Numbered from the stretch's first letter, positions 1 to 7,482 are shown. The stretch: 7,960 bases of DNA from an uncultured Bacteroidota bacterium (GCA_903879875.1 CAIRNC010000282.1:1-7960), one strand, 5' to 3'. A program made the numbers and translations. Notes: generated by a model not told the origin, from the letters alone.

Positions 1-957
1 GCTGGGTTAACCGAACAAGAGCAACAAACAATCTATAAAGAAAGTAGTATTGATGGTCAAATTTTGCGTTATGGCGAAAACCCACACCAAAAAGGTTTTT
101 TCTTTGGCGATTTTGATGCCATGTTTACCAAATTACACGGAAAAGAATTATCTTACAACAACTTGTTAGATGTTGATGCTGCTGTCAATCTGATTGCGGA
201 GTTCAAGAATGACAATCCCACATTTGCCATTTTAAAACACAATAACGCCTGCGGATTAGCTACAAGAACAACCCTTTCTGAAGCCTATTTGACTGCATTG
301 GCTTGCGACCCAACTTCTGCTTTTGGAGGTGTTTTAATTGCCAATTCTACAATTGATACACAGACCGCATTAGAGATCAATAACTTATTTTGTGAAGTAG
401 TTATAGCGCCAGGTTATGAAGCCGAAGCGGTAGCCATTTTAGAACAAAAGAAAAACAGGATTATTTTAGTTCAAAACGAAGTTGCTTTGCCTCAAAAACA
501 AGTTCGCACTTGCTTAAATGGTTTATTGGTTCAAGACAAAAATGCCAAAACAGATACGAAAGCCGATTTAAAAACGGTAACCGTAACTGAGCCTACCTCA
601 CAAGAAATAGACGATTTGCTTTTTGCTTCAAAGATTTGCAAGAATACAAAATCCAACACTATTGTATTTGCTAAAAACAACACCTTGATTTCATCTGGAA
701 CGGGCCAAACATCTCGAGTTGATGCTTTAACCCAAGCTATCGAAAAAGCACATACTTTTGGATTTGATTTGCATGGCGCTGTCATGGCAAGTGATGCTTT
801 TTTTCCATTTCCAGACTGTGTTGCACTAGCGCATCAGGCAGGAATAACTGCGGTAATTCAACCCGGAGGTTCTATAAAAGACGCATTGAGTATTGATTAT
901 TGCGATGAAAATAAAGTGGCAATGGTGTTTACAGGAACACGCCATTTTAAGCATTGA
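1..957 (+). CDS. purH: Bifunctional AICAR transformylase/IMP cyclohydrolase PurH, C-terminal part (5' end outside window)
   Basis: The reading frame is open from base 1 and ends at TGA 955-957, giving 318 residues. The family is about 510 residues long, so roughly 190 N-terminal residues (the IMP cyclohydrolase domain) lie upstream. What remains begins just before RYGENPHQ and contains the AICAR transformylase domain, which formylates AICAR with 10-formyl-THF in the last steps of purine synthesis in the cytosol. Visible family motifs are RYGENPHQ, SYNNLLD, LKHNNACGLA (its Lys-His pair, window residues 79-80, matches the catalytic Lys-His of the family), SAFGGV, GTGQTSRVDA, ASDAFFPFPD, IQPGGSIKD and the terminal TGTRHFKH. 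A TTG at 64 is only an internal Leu codon and not a start. The gene is intact as far as visible, and a decayed copy of its last codons follows it. Identification is very secure. Confidence 0.97.
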   Translation, partial: AGLTEQEQQTIYKESSIDGQILRYGENPHQKGFFFGDFDAMFTKLHGKELSYNNLLDVDAAVNLIAEFKNDNPTFAILKHNNACGLATRTTLSEAYLTALACDPTSAFGGVLIANSTIDTQTALEINNLFCEVVIAPGYEAEAVAILEQKKNRIILVQNEVALPQKQVRTCLNGLLVQDKNAKTDTKADLKTVTVTEPTSQEIDDLLFASKICKNTKSNTIVFAKNNTLISSGTGQTSRVDALTQAIEKAHTFGFDLHGAVMASDAFFPFPDCVALAHQAGITAVIQPGGSIKDALSIDYCDENKVAMVFTGTRHFKH

Positions 958-973
958 TTGTTGTTGCAATTTT

Positions 974-1082
974 ATAATTTAACTCATGGATATGATATTG
1001 AAAAGATGCGTTGCGTATAAATATTGGTATTGAAAATAAAGTTGCAATGGTATTTGCAAGAACACGTCAATTCAAACATTAA
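974..1082 (+). pseudogene. Decayed duplicate of the purH 3' end
   Basis: From 1002 the DNA reads KDALRINIGIENKVAMVF, then ARTRQFKH and TAA (1080-1082). This aligns without gaps to the last 26 residues of the purH just upstream, with 18 of 26 identical. Over the last 17 codons I count 42 of 51 identical bases, and 6 of the 9 differences are synonymous, including TGA/TAA. Weaker similarity continues upstream to about 974, where the purH codons for VIQPGG are matched by a stretch with a CAA-to-TAA stop and a net +4 nt shift. It is not translatable as a gene because a TGA lies at 999-1001 in the tail frame. The remnant ends 6 nt before the mreB promoter element. It is either a tandem duplication or, as I favour, the leftover tail of a replaced purH allele. 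Confidence 0.85.
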
Positions 1083-1088
1083 TTTTTA

Positions 1089-1096
1089 TACCTTTG
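1089..1096 (+). promoter_or_regulatory. Likely mreB promoter, Bacteroidota -7 element TAccTTTG
   Basis: TACCTTTG matches the TAnnTTTG -7 consensus of the Bacteroidota housekeeping sigma factor. It lies 41 nt before the mreB start codon, so the transcript would begin near 1101-1104 with an untranslated leader of about 35 nt. No good TTTG -33 element is found at the usual 19-21 nt spacing, so only the -7 half is supported. It would drive the whole mreBCD-mrdA-rodA cluster. Confidence 0.6.
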
Positions 1097-1137
1097 CCCG
1101 TTAGTTATATAATAATATTTTAACCCTTAAAAAACTT

Positions 1138-2166
1138 ATGGGATTTTTTGACTTCATGACCGAGGATATTGCCATTGACCTTGGTACCGCAAACACGCTA
1201 ATCATTCATAACGACAAAGTTGTGGTGGATAGTCCCTCTATTGTAGCTCGTGATAGAGTATCAGGAAAAATTATTGCTGTTGGCAAGGAAGCCAATTTGA
1301 TGCAAGGTAAAACGCATGACAATATAAAAACAATTCGACCATTAAAAGACGGTGTAATTGCCGATTTTGATGCTTCGGAGAAAATGATAAGTATGCTTAT
1401 TAAAAGCATCCCCGCATTAAAAAAACGATTGTTTACTCCAGCACTTCGAATGGTGGTTTGTATTCCATCTGGAATAACAGAAGTGGAGATGCGTGCAGTT
1501 AGAGAATCTTGCGAACGTGTAAACGGAAAAGAGGTTTATTTAATTCACGAACCTATGGCTGCCGCTATTGGTATTGGAATCGATATTATGAAACCCGACG
1601 GAAACATGATTGTTGATATCGGTGGTGGAACTACTGAAATTGCAGTTATTGCTTTAGGCGGAATTGTTTGCGACAAATCCGTAAAAATTGCTGGTGACGT
1701 TTTTACCAATGATATTGTGTATTATATGCGTACCCAACACAACTTATTTGTTGGAGAAATTACTGCAGAAAAAATAAAACATGACGTTGGTTCTGCAATT
1801 GAAGATTTAGAAACGCCTCCAGACGATATGGAAGTTCAAGGGCGTGATTTATTGACTGGGAAACCAAAACAAGTGATTATTACTTACCGTGAAATTGCAA
1901 AATCGTTAGACAAATCGATTCAACGCATCGAGGATGCTGTTATGGAAACTTTGTCTCAAACGCCTCCAGAATTAGCTTCTGATATCTATAAAACAGGAAT
2001 TTATTTAGCAGGTGGTGGATCCATGTTGAGAGGTTTGGATAAAAGAATTTCTCAAAAAACAGATTTGCCTGTTTTTATAGCTCCTGATCCTTTACGAGCC
2101 GTTGTTCGTGGAACAGGGCTTGTATTAAAAAATCTTGTTCGTTTTAAAACCATTTTGTTAAAATAG
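1138..2166 (+). CDS. mreB: Rod shape-determining protein MreB
   Basis: This 342-residue bacterial actin homologue polymerises on ATP under the inner membrane and positions the lateral wall synthesis machinery. Its length is normal for the family. The phosphate-1 loop DLGTANT is at residues 14-20, the catalytic-Glu motif EPMAAAIG at 138-145, the phosphate-2 loop DIGGGTTE at 160-167, and the adenosine motif LAGGGSMLRG starts at about 290. The start MGFFDFMTEDIAIDLG fits the family, with hydrophobic residues at the extreme N-terminus that could act as a membrane anchor. Met7 is a less likely alternative start. No Shine-Dalgarno is seen; the region before the ATG is A-rich, as is common in this phylum. 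It is the first gene of the elongasome cluster and lies behind the 1089 promoter element. All key residues appear present. Confidence 0.98.
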   Translation: MGFFDFMTEDIAIDLGTANTLIIHNDKVVVDSPSIVARDRVSGKIIAVGKEANLMQGKTHDNIKTIRPLKDGVIADFDASEKMISMLIKSIPALKKRLFTPALRMVVCIPSGITEVEMRAVRESCERVNGKEVYLIHEPMAAAIGIGIDIMKPDGNMIVDIGGGTTEIAVIALGGIVCDKSVKIAGDVFTNDIVYYMRTQHNLFVGEITAEKIKHDVGSAIEDLETPPDDMEVQGRDLLTGKPKQVIITYREIAKSLDKSIQRIEDAVMETLSQTPPELASDIYKTGIYLAGGGSMLRGLDKRISQKTDLPVFIAPDPLRAVVRGTGLVLKNLVRFKTILLK

Positions 2167-2226
2167 CATTTGGGTTTTCATTAGAAGAAAAATTTTCAGC
2201 AAAGAGTATAAAGAAGAATAGATAAA

Positions 2227-3057
2227 ATGCAACAAATATTCCATTTTGTATTTAAAAACAGCTATAAATTGCTGTTTTTGTTGTTTTTATCTATTTCGTT
2301 GCTACTGACGGTGCAATCCCATTCCTATCACAAAAGTAAAATAATTAGTTCGGCTAATTTTCTTACTGGGGGTGTCTATGCTCAAATGAATTCGATGAGC
2401 GAATATTTGCATTTGAAAACTCAAAATGAGGCTCTTGCACTGGAGAACGCCAGATTAAAAATGCTATTGTTCAATCAACCTGACACTTCTAAAGTGATGC
2501 AATTGGACACGATAAAAGGAGTTAAGAAAATTGATATTATCGTTTCAAAAGTGATACACAATTCGTATAATTCTCAAGAAAATTATCTAACCATAAATTC
2601 TGGTGAAAAAGCGGGTATTAGAACCGACATGGGTGTGATTAACGATTTAGGAATTGTTGGAATTATTGAAAAAACTTCCGAAAACTATGCTACTATTCAA
2701 AGTATTTTGAATACAAAATCACAAATAAATGCCAAAATCAAGAAGTCCGATCACTTCGGAACCTTAAAATGGGATGGCAAGAACACCGGTTATGTTCAAT
2801 TGATAGATGTGCCCCGATTGGCTTCGGTTAGAAAAGGTGACACTATTGTAACAGGACAACAATCGGGTATTTTTCCTGAAAATATTGGCATAGGCACTAT
2901 CGACAAAGTTTACATTGATAATGAAACTAATTATTTTACGCTAAGCATTAGACTTTTTAATGACATGACCAATATTGGGCATGTGTATATTATTAAAACC
3001 AAAGACAATAACGAAATTAATCAATTGGAATTAGAAACCACCACTACGAAAAAATGA
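2227..3057 (+). CDS. mreC: Rod shape-determining protein MreC
   Basis: This 276-residue protein has a short cytoplasmic N-terminus, one membrane segment at about residues 13-29 (LLFLLFLSISLLLTV), a coiled coil at about 55-82 (EYLHLKTQNEALALENARLK) and a periplasmic beta-rich domain at about 100-260. Family-typical stretches include LTINSGEKAGI, GVINDLGIVGII and VRKGDTIVTGQQSGIFP. MreC forms periplasmic filaments that bind and activate PBP2 and link MreB to the RodA-PBP2 synthase. It begins 60 nt after mreB, and its TGA stop overlaps the mreD ATG (ATGA), which suggests translational coupling. The asparagine-, glutamate- and threonine-rich tail after residue 260 looks disordered. Confidence 0.95.
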   Translation: MQQIFHFVFKNSYKLLFLLFLSISLLLTVQSHSYHKSKIISSANFLTGGVYAQMNSMSEYLHLKTQNEALALENARLKMLLFNQPDTSKVMQLDTIKGVKKIDIIVSKVIHNSYNSQENYLTINSGEKAGIRTDMGVINDLGIVGIIEKTSENYATIQSILNTKSQINAKIKKSDHFGTLKWDGKNTGYVQLIDVPRLASVRKGDTIVTGQQSGIFPENIGIGTIDKVYIDNETNYFTLSIRLFNDMTNIGHVYIIKTKDNNEINQLELETTTTKK

Positions 3058-3560
3058 ACAGTGCCATATTAAATGATATCGCCCGATTTTTTTTGTTGCT
3101 TGCAGCACAGGTTTTGATATTCAATAACATGAACTTTTTTGGGTATTTAGACCCTTATCCGTATGTGTTATTTATTATATTGTATTCGGTAAATGGCAAC
3201 AAAACGGGATTGCTTATTTCTAGTTTTTTGTTGGGAATAATACTGGATATGTTTTGTAATTCTGGTGGCGTACATGCTGCAGCTTCAGTTTCCTTAGCGT
3301 ATTTAAGACCTACCTTTTTTAAATTTTCTTTTGGGGTAAGTTATGAGTATCAAACCATAAAAATAAATGACAAACTTACTCCTGAACGGTTCTCTTTTAT
3401 ACTTATTGCTGTTGTAACGCATCATTTTATTCTATTTTTATTAGAAACGTTTCAAATCACTTTCTTTTTTGAAATTTTGTTCCGGACTATTTTAAGTTCT
3501 ATTTTTACCATACTACTATCGGTCTTAATAATCTATATGTTTAAGCCTGTTAAGCGATGA
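3054..3560 (+). CDS. mreD: Rod shape-determining protein MreD
   Basis: This 168-residue, very hydrophobic protein has about five membrane segments, roughly at residues 8-24, 34-46, 50-65, 112-130 and 136-163. The region DMFCNSGGVHAAASVSLAYLRP resembles the conserved loop of Bacteroidota MreD. MreD is an inner-membrane partner of MreC in the elongasome and modulates how MreC activates PBP2. It is flanked by two 4-nt ATGA overlaps, with mreC upstream and mrdA downstream, so its translation is probably coupled to both. Single-sequence similarity in this family is weak, and the call rests strongly on position between mreC and mrdA. Confidence 0.92.
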   Translation: MNSAILNDIARFFLLLAAQVLIFNNMNFFGYLDPYPYVLFIILYSVNGNKTGLLISSFLLGIILDMFCNSGGVHAAASVSLAYLRPTFFKFSFGVSYEYQTIKINDKLTPERFSFILIAVVTHHFILFLLETFQITFFFEILFRTILSSIFTILLSVLIIYMFKPVKR

Positions 3561-5461
3561 GAAAAGTCCTGCTTCCTACAGTAATTATCATTTCGGCTAT
3601 TCTGATTCTGATACGGTTGTTTTATTTGCAAATTATTGATGATACGTTGAAATTGAAATCAGATAATAATGCCATCAAAATCATTTATGACTATCCAGAA
3701 AGAGGTTATATTTATGACAGAAACGGCTTGCTTCTGGTCGCAAATCAACCGTCTTATGACATCATGGTTACGCCAAAAGATGTAAAAAACATAGATACCA
3801 CTGAGTTCTGCAAATTATTAAACATTACACGCAAAGATTTTGACCGATTGATTGCCAAAGCTTCGGTTTACAGTCCAAGATTGCGTTCCGTATTTTTGCC
3901 CCAATTGAACAAAAAAGAATACGCCGCTTTACAAGAGAAAATGCGGAAATTTGAACCTGGATTTGAAGTTGTAAAACGTTCGTTAAGAGATTATCAAGTG
4001 CAAGTTGGCGCCAATGTTTTCGGGTCAATAACCCAAGCAAGTCCGAAAATAATCGAGAAAAATCCTTATTACAATAGTGGTGATTTGATAGGAGTTCAAG
4101 GAGTAGAACAATATTATGAAACCACTTTACGAGGGGTAAAAGGGGTTAAATATCGTCAGATGAACCGATTTAATAAAGATATTGGTTCTTATAAAGAAGG
4201 TAAATTTGACACTACTGCTGTGCGAGGGGAAGATATCAACTTAACGATTGATTTAGTACTTCAAAAATATGGAGAAGAATTAATGATTAATAAAAGAGGT
4301 GGTATTGTGGCAATTGAACCTAAAACCGGTGAAATTTTAGCATTAGTAACAGCTCCCTCTTATGATCCTTCTATTTTGGTAGGAAGACAACGTTCTAAAA
4401 ATTATACTCGATTGTACAATGACTCATTGGCAAAACCGCTCTATGACAGGGGATTGTTGGCCGAATATCCGCCAGGTTCACCATTTAAAATCTTGACTGG
4501 ATTGGTAGCTTTGCAAGAAAGAGTAATTGACGAACAAACTACCTTTATGTGTCATCATGGGTTCAGTTATGCGCGTGGAAGATTCATGAAATGTCACGGT
4601 TTTGGACCCCATCAGTTGTATAATGGGATTGCATTATCGTGTAATACCTATTTTGCCAATGTATATATGAAAACCATTAATAAATATGTAAGTGCACCAT
4701 CAGCCGTTGATATATGGGGCAATCACGTAAAGAGTTTTGGACTTGGTAGTTTCATGGGCTATGATTTGCCTACAGGTAAAAAAGGAAAAATTCCAACTTC
4801 AAAAACCTACAAAAGAATGTATCCCGATTGGCGATGGGATAGTAAAACCATTGTTTCTAATGCGATTGGACAAGGAGAAGTTTTAGCAACACCTATCCAA
4901 TTGGCCAATATGATTGCCACTGTGGCAAATGAAGGCTATTATTATACGCCTCATATCATCAAAAAAATTAAAGGCGAAAGGATTGACCCAAAATTTCTAC
5001 AAAAACACGTAGCAACTATCGATAAAAAATATTTCAAACCCGTAATCGAAGGCTTGCTTGGTGTTTATAATATCGGAACTGCCAGTGGACTTCGCGTGGA
5101 AGGTATCGATATTTGTGGAAAAACAGGAACAGCCGAAAATTTTGCTAAAATTAGAGGGGAACGAGTTAAGCTTAAAGACCATTCCATTTTTGTCGCTTTC
5201 GCACCCAAAGACAATCCTAAAATTGCCATTGCTATTCTGGTAGAAAATGCAGGCTTTGGAGCTACCATAGCTGGTCCGATTGCTAGTTTAATGATTGAAA
5301 AATACTTGCGCGGAAAAATTACTCGAAACGATTTAGAAAAAAGAATTCTAGAAAAAAGTTTAATTAGTGAATACGAACGATTTACTCGAAAAAGTGTTGA
5401 CACCTTAATCAATCAAAAAGTAAAAGAAACGCCAATTGACTCCACATTGATTGACAACTAA
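3557..5461 (+). CDS. mrdA: Penicillin-binding protein 2, elongation-specific peptidoglycan transpeptidase
   Basis: This class B penicillin-binding protein of 634 residues is anchored by an N-terminal membrane segment (about residues 4-27) with the rest in the periplasm. It cross-links new glycan strands made by RodA. The pedestal domain shows RGYIYDRNG at 49-57 and GVQGVEQYYE at about 179-188. The transpeptidase domain has all three catalytic motifs: SPFK with the acylated Ser308 and Lys311, SCN at 361-363, and KTG at 522-524 within CGKTGTAENF. Cys332-His333-His334, Cys346-His347, His352 and Cys362 cluster between the first two motifs and might bind a metal, as in E. coli PBP2 where zinc sits in this region (inference). 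The gene starts in an ATGA overlap with mreD and ends 14 nt before rodA. The C-terminal tail after about residue 590 is charged and probably flexible. Confidence 0.96.
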   Translation: MRKVLLPTVIIISAILILIRLFYLQIIDDTLKLKSDNNAIKIIYDYPERGYIYDRNGLLLVANQPSYDIMVTPKDVKNIDTTEFCKLLNITRKDFDRLIAKASVYSPRLRSVFLPQLNKKEYAALQEKMRKFEPGFEVVKRSLRDYQVQVGANVFGSITQASPKIIEKNPYYNSGDLIGVQGVEQYYETTLRGVKGVKYRQMNRFNKDIGSYKEGKFDTTAVRGEDINLTIDLVLQKYGEELMINKRGGIVAIEPKTGEILALVTAPSYDPSILVGRQRSKNYTRLYNDSLAKPLYDRGLLAEYPPGSPFKILTGLVALQERVIDEQTTFMCHHGFSYARGRFMKCHGFGPHQLYNGIALSCNTYFANVYMKTINKYVSAPSAVDIWGNHVKSFGLGSFMGYDLPTGKKGKIPTSKTYKRMYPDWRWDSKTIVSNAIGQGEVLATPIQLANMIATVANEGYYYTPHIIKKIKGERIDPKFLQKHVATIDKKYFKPVIEGLLGVYNIGTASGLRVEGIDICGKTGTAENFAKIRGERVKLKDHSIFVAFAPKDNPKIAIAILVENAGFGATIAGPIASLMIEKYLRGKITRNDLEKRILEKSLISEYERFTRKSVDTLINQKVKETPIDSTLIDN

Positions 5462-5475
5462 CCATTTTATTCGCA

Positions 5476-6729
5476 ATGAGAAACCAAAGTGTAAGAAGCA
5501 ATATTGACTGGATTATCGTTACCATTTATTTTGTTTTGGTGGTCTTGGGATGGCTTAATATCTACTCCTCCTCATTACCTGAAACAGAAGTGGACTTTTT
5601 TGACCCCAAACTATTTTATGTAAAACAATTGATTTATATTGGATTATCACTTCCTTTAATATTTATTGTTTTAACCGCCGACGGTAAGTTTTATGAGAAA
5701 TTTGCCAATATTATATACATTATTGCCTTGCTATTAATCGCTGGTTTATTCGTTTTTGGAAAAAGCGTAAAAGGGCAAGCCAACTGGTATTCTTTTGGCG
5801 CATTTAGTGTACAACCCGCCGAGTTTGCAAAAGCAGCTACAGCATTGGCATTGTCTAAATACCTTAGTGATGTACAAGTAAATCTCGAAAAAGTCAATAG
5901 ACAGATTCAGGTTTTAATAATACTTTTTTTGCCTGTACTTTTAATTTTACCACATGATCCAGGAAGTGCTTTGGTTTACTTTGTATTGTTCTTTGTGTTG
6001 TATAGAGAAGGGCTCCCTTCATGGTATTTGTGGACTGGTTTTGTAGCTATTATTTTATTTATTTTAGGATTGCTTTTAGAACCCCAATATGTTATTCTTA
6101 TAGCGCTTTTAGTTACGGTTTTAGTCTATTTTAGAACCCGATTAGTGGATAGAAACTGGATTTATAGTAGTATAGTTATGCTCTTAATTTCCGGTTTTAC
6201 TTTGTCTACAAGCTATGTTTTTGACCATGTTTTTCAACAACACCATCGCGATCGATTTAATATTTTGTTGGGGAAACAAGTCGATATGAGAGGTATTGGA
6301 TACAACATCAATCAATCCAAAATTGCCATTGGCTCTGGAGGATGGTTTGGAAAAGGATTTCTTGAAGGCACTCAAACCAAAGGCGGGTTTGTTCCAGAAC
6401 AGCATACCGATTATATTTTCACAACCGTTGGAGAAGAATGGGGTTTTGTTGGCTCGTTGGTTGTTATTGCGCTCTTTATTGGATTGATTTTACGAATAAT
6501 TTATCTTGCGGAAAGGCAAAAAACAAAATTTTCTAGGGTATATGGCTATTGTGTCGCCTCGATATTATTCATCCATTTTTTTATAAATACAGCAATGGTC
6601 TTAGGACTTTTTCCAACCGTTGGTGTGCCTTTACCTATGTTTTCTTACGGAGGTTCAGGTCTTTGGGGTTTCACTATTTTGATCTTTATTTTTGTGAAAA
6701 TGGATGCCAATAAAGTAAATGAGTGGTAG
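5476..6729 (+). CDS. rodA: Peptidoglycan glycosyltransferase RodA (SEDS family)
   Basis: This polytopic protein of 417 residues, with about ten membrane segments, belongs to the FtsW/RodA/SpoVE family. It polymerises lipid II into glycan strands and works as a pair with PBP2, encoded 14 nt upstream. Family motifs are QPAEFAK at 113-119, HDPGSALVY at about 160-168 (usually written QPDxGSALV), FNILLGKQVDMRGIGYN, and FVPEQHTDYIF, whose Asp312 matches the essential Asp of HTDFIF in E. coli RodA. The C-terminal GVPLPMFSYGGSG is also characteristic. RodA is preferred over FtsW because of linkage to mreBCD and mrdA and the HTD-type active-site loop. The insertion around residues 170-260 makes it longer than E. 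coli RodA (370 residues). No Shine-Dalgarno is visible. Confidence 0.95.
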   Translation: MRNQSVRSNIDWIIVTIYFVLVVLGWLNIYSSSLPETEVDFFDPKLFYVKQLIYIGLSLPLIFIVLTADGKFYEKFANIIYIIALLLIAGLFVFGKSVKGQANWYSFGAFSVQPAEFAKAATALALSKYLSDVQVNLEKVNRQIQVLIILFLPVLLILPHDPGSALVYFVLFFVLYREGLPSWYLWTGFVAIILFILGLLLEPQYVILIALLVTVLVYFRTRLVDRNWIYSSIVMLLISGFTLSTSYVFDHVFQQHHRDRFNILLGKQVDMRGIGYNINQSKIAIGSGGWFGKGFLEGTQTKGGFVPEQHTDYIFTTVGEEWGFVGSLVVIALFIGLILRIIYLAERQKTKFSRVYGYCVASILFIHFFINTAMVLGLFPTVGVPLPMFSYGGSGLWGFTILIFIFVKMDANKVNEW

Positions 6730-6741
6730 TGTTTGAACACT
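6728..6741. other. Small palindrome overlapping the rodA stop codon
   Basis: AGTGTT and AACACT form six-base arms around TG, starting inside the rodA TAG. A second weak hairpin, AGATT-gctt-AATCT, lies at 6778-6791. Neither is followed by a run of T, so neither is convincing as an intrinsic terminator, although this is where the operon would be expected to end. The palindrome could be chance in A+T-rich DNA. Confidence 0.25.
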
Positions 6742-6812
6742 CAAAATTCAACATTTTAAAGGCTTTTATTTGTTGTTAGATTGCTTAATCTTGGCAAAAT
6801 AATAACGGACGT

Positions 6813-6919
6813 AAAGTACTTTTCTTCAATAAAAAATTTGGTTTTTAATACCCCAATAAAGTACATTTACAACATCAAATAAATCAGGAAGAGATGCTTT
6901 TTTAAGTGAAATGTACCTT
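6813..6919. repeat. Cluster of AAAGTAC inverted repeats between rodA and the HIT gene
   Basis: The 210-nt intergenic region 6730-6939 has no credible reading frame on either strand. It contains a perfect 10-bp palindrome AAAGTACTTT (6813-6822) and an 11-bp repeat AAAGTACATTT (6858-6868), which is inverted as AAATGTACCTT (6909-6919, 10 of 11 matching) across a 40-nt spacer. The pair could form a stem in RNA or serve as sites for a DNA-binding protein. Function is unknown and chance remains possible. Confidence 0.3.
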
Positions 6920-6921
6920 TT
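6914..6921 (+). promoter_or_regulatory. Possible -7 element for the HIT gene (TAccTTTT)
   Basis: TACCTTTT differs from TAnnTTTG at the last base only and lies 18 nt before the HIT start codon. It overlaps the right arm of the AAAGTAC inverted repeat (6909-6919), so a protein bound there could affect initiation. No -33 TTTG is seen at suitable spacing, so this is weak. Confidence 0.25.
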
Positions 6922-6939
6922 CCATAATCATTCATAATT

Positions 6940-7329
6940 ATGAGTTCTATATTTACTAAAATAATAAACGGTGAAATTCCTTGTTATAAAATCGCTGAAG
7001 ACGAAAATTATTTAGCCTTTTTAGATGTCAATCCAAATGCAATTGGGCATACATTGTGTATTCCAAAACAAGAAATTAATAAAATTTTTGATCTCGACGA
7101 ATCGGCCTATATGGGTCTGATGCAGTTTTCAAGAAAAATTGCCATAGCTCTTGAAAAAGCGGTTCCCTGTAAAAGAATTGGAATGGCAGTCATTGGACTA
7201 GAAGTGCCTCATGCTCACGTTCACTTAATTCCGCTTAACGAAATGGATGAAATGCGTTTTCAAAACAAAGTAACTTTAACCAAAGAAGCCTTTGAAGCAT
7301 TGGCAGTAAGTATTCAGGGTTGTTTGTAA
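6940..7329 (+). CDS. HIT-family (histidine triad) nucleotide-binding protein, Hint-like
   Basis: This 129-residue cytosolic protein has the typical Hint length. It begins MSSIFTKIINGEIPCYKIAE and continues with LAFLDVNPNAIGHTLCIPKQE, both hallmarks of the family. The histidine triad EVPHAHVHLIP places His91, His93 and His95 at the active site, with His93 matching the nucleophile of characterised Hint enzymes. Such proteins hydrolyse purine nucleoside phosphoramidates and related AMP conjugates; the physiological substrate here cannot be told from sequence. It stands alone, 210 nt after rodA and probably with its own promoter. It appears intact, with the start supported by the family-typical N-terminus. 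Confidence 0.94.
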   Translation: MSSIFTKIINGEIPCYKIAEDENYLAFLDVNPNAIGHTLCIPKQEINKIFDLDESAYMGLMQFSRKIAIALEKAVPCKRIGMAVIGLEVPHAHVHLIPLNEMDEMRFQNKVTLTKEAFEALAVSIQGCL

Positions 7330-7352
7330 ATTAGAAAAAATTATCAACTTTG
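7323..7352 (+). promoter_or_regulatory. Possible promoter TTTG-N18-CAacTTTG at the HIT gene end
   Basis: TTTG at 7323-7326, overlapping the last HIT codons, is followed 18 nt later by CAACTTTG at 7345-7352, one base from the TAnnTTTG consensus. It lies directly before the ATG of the broken secreted-protein remnant at 7358. The predicted start of transcription would fall almost on that ATG, so this may be coincidence or a relic. Confidence 0.3.
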
Positions 7353-7357
7353 AAGAA

Positions 7358-7482
7358 ATGAAAAGAATATTCTTAAGCTTTTTTTATTAATAGGATTTAT
7401 AACGTATTCACAAAATCAATATTTACTTGGTAAATGGGCAAGATGTAAAACTTCTTGTAATGGTATATTAAAAAATTTATAA
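7358..7482 (+). pseudogene. Frameshifted and truncated small secreted-protein remnant
   Basis: From ATG 7358 the frame reads MKRIFLSFFY and stops at TAA. If the run of seven T (7379-7385) had one more T, it would continue as MKRIFLSFFLLIGFITYSQN (a typical Flavobacteriia signal peptide ending in YSQ) and then QYLLGKWARCKTSCNGILKNL to TAA at 7480-7482. That is about 41 residues, with a LLGKW segment reminiscent of the start of small lipocalin-like secreted proteins, but too short to be a domain. It is therefore probably both frameshifted and cut short, and its end overlaps the 3' end of the convergent XRE gene by 6 nt. A sequencing error in the T run would restore the frame but not the missing length. 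No function is assigned. Confidence 0.5.

Noticed and set aside
957..1082. purH tail repeat as an attachment site of an integrated element
   Set aside because: The copies are diverged (42 of 51 bases), only about 20 nt separate them, and no integrase or cargo lies between or near them.
2160..2226. Separate promoter for mreC in the 60-nt gap
   Set aside because: TAgcaTTTG near 2164 has three instead of two bases between TA and TTTG and no -33 partner; co-transcription with mreB is simpler.
5065..5412. Open frame of 115 codons on the - strand inside mrdA
   Set aside because: It is the antisense shadow of the KTG-containing end of the PBP2 gene, has no family character and lies fully within a secure gene.
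6184..6487. Short open frames on both strands inside rodA
   Set aside because: They overlap the active-site region of RodA in other frames and show no recognisable protein features.
6728..6791. Hairpins after rodA as intrinsic terminators
   Set aside because: Stems are only five to six A+T-rich pairs and no T run follows; termination somewhere here is likely but not shown.
6730..6939. Hidden small gene between rodA and the HIT gene
   Set aside because: The best - strand frame (from about 6930) stops after about 22 codons without a convincing sequence, and + strand frames are short and interrupted.
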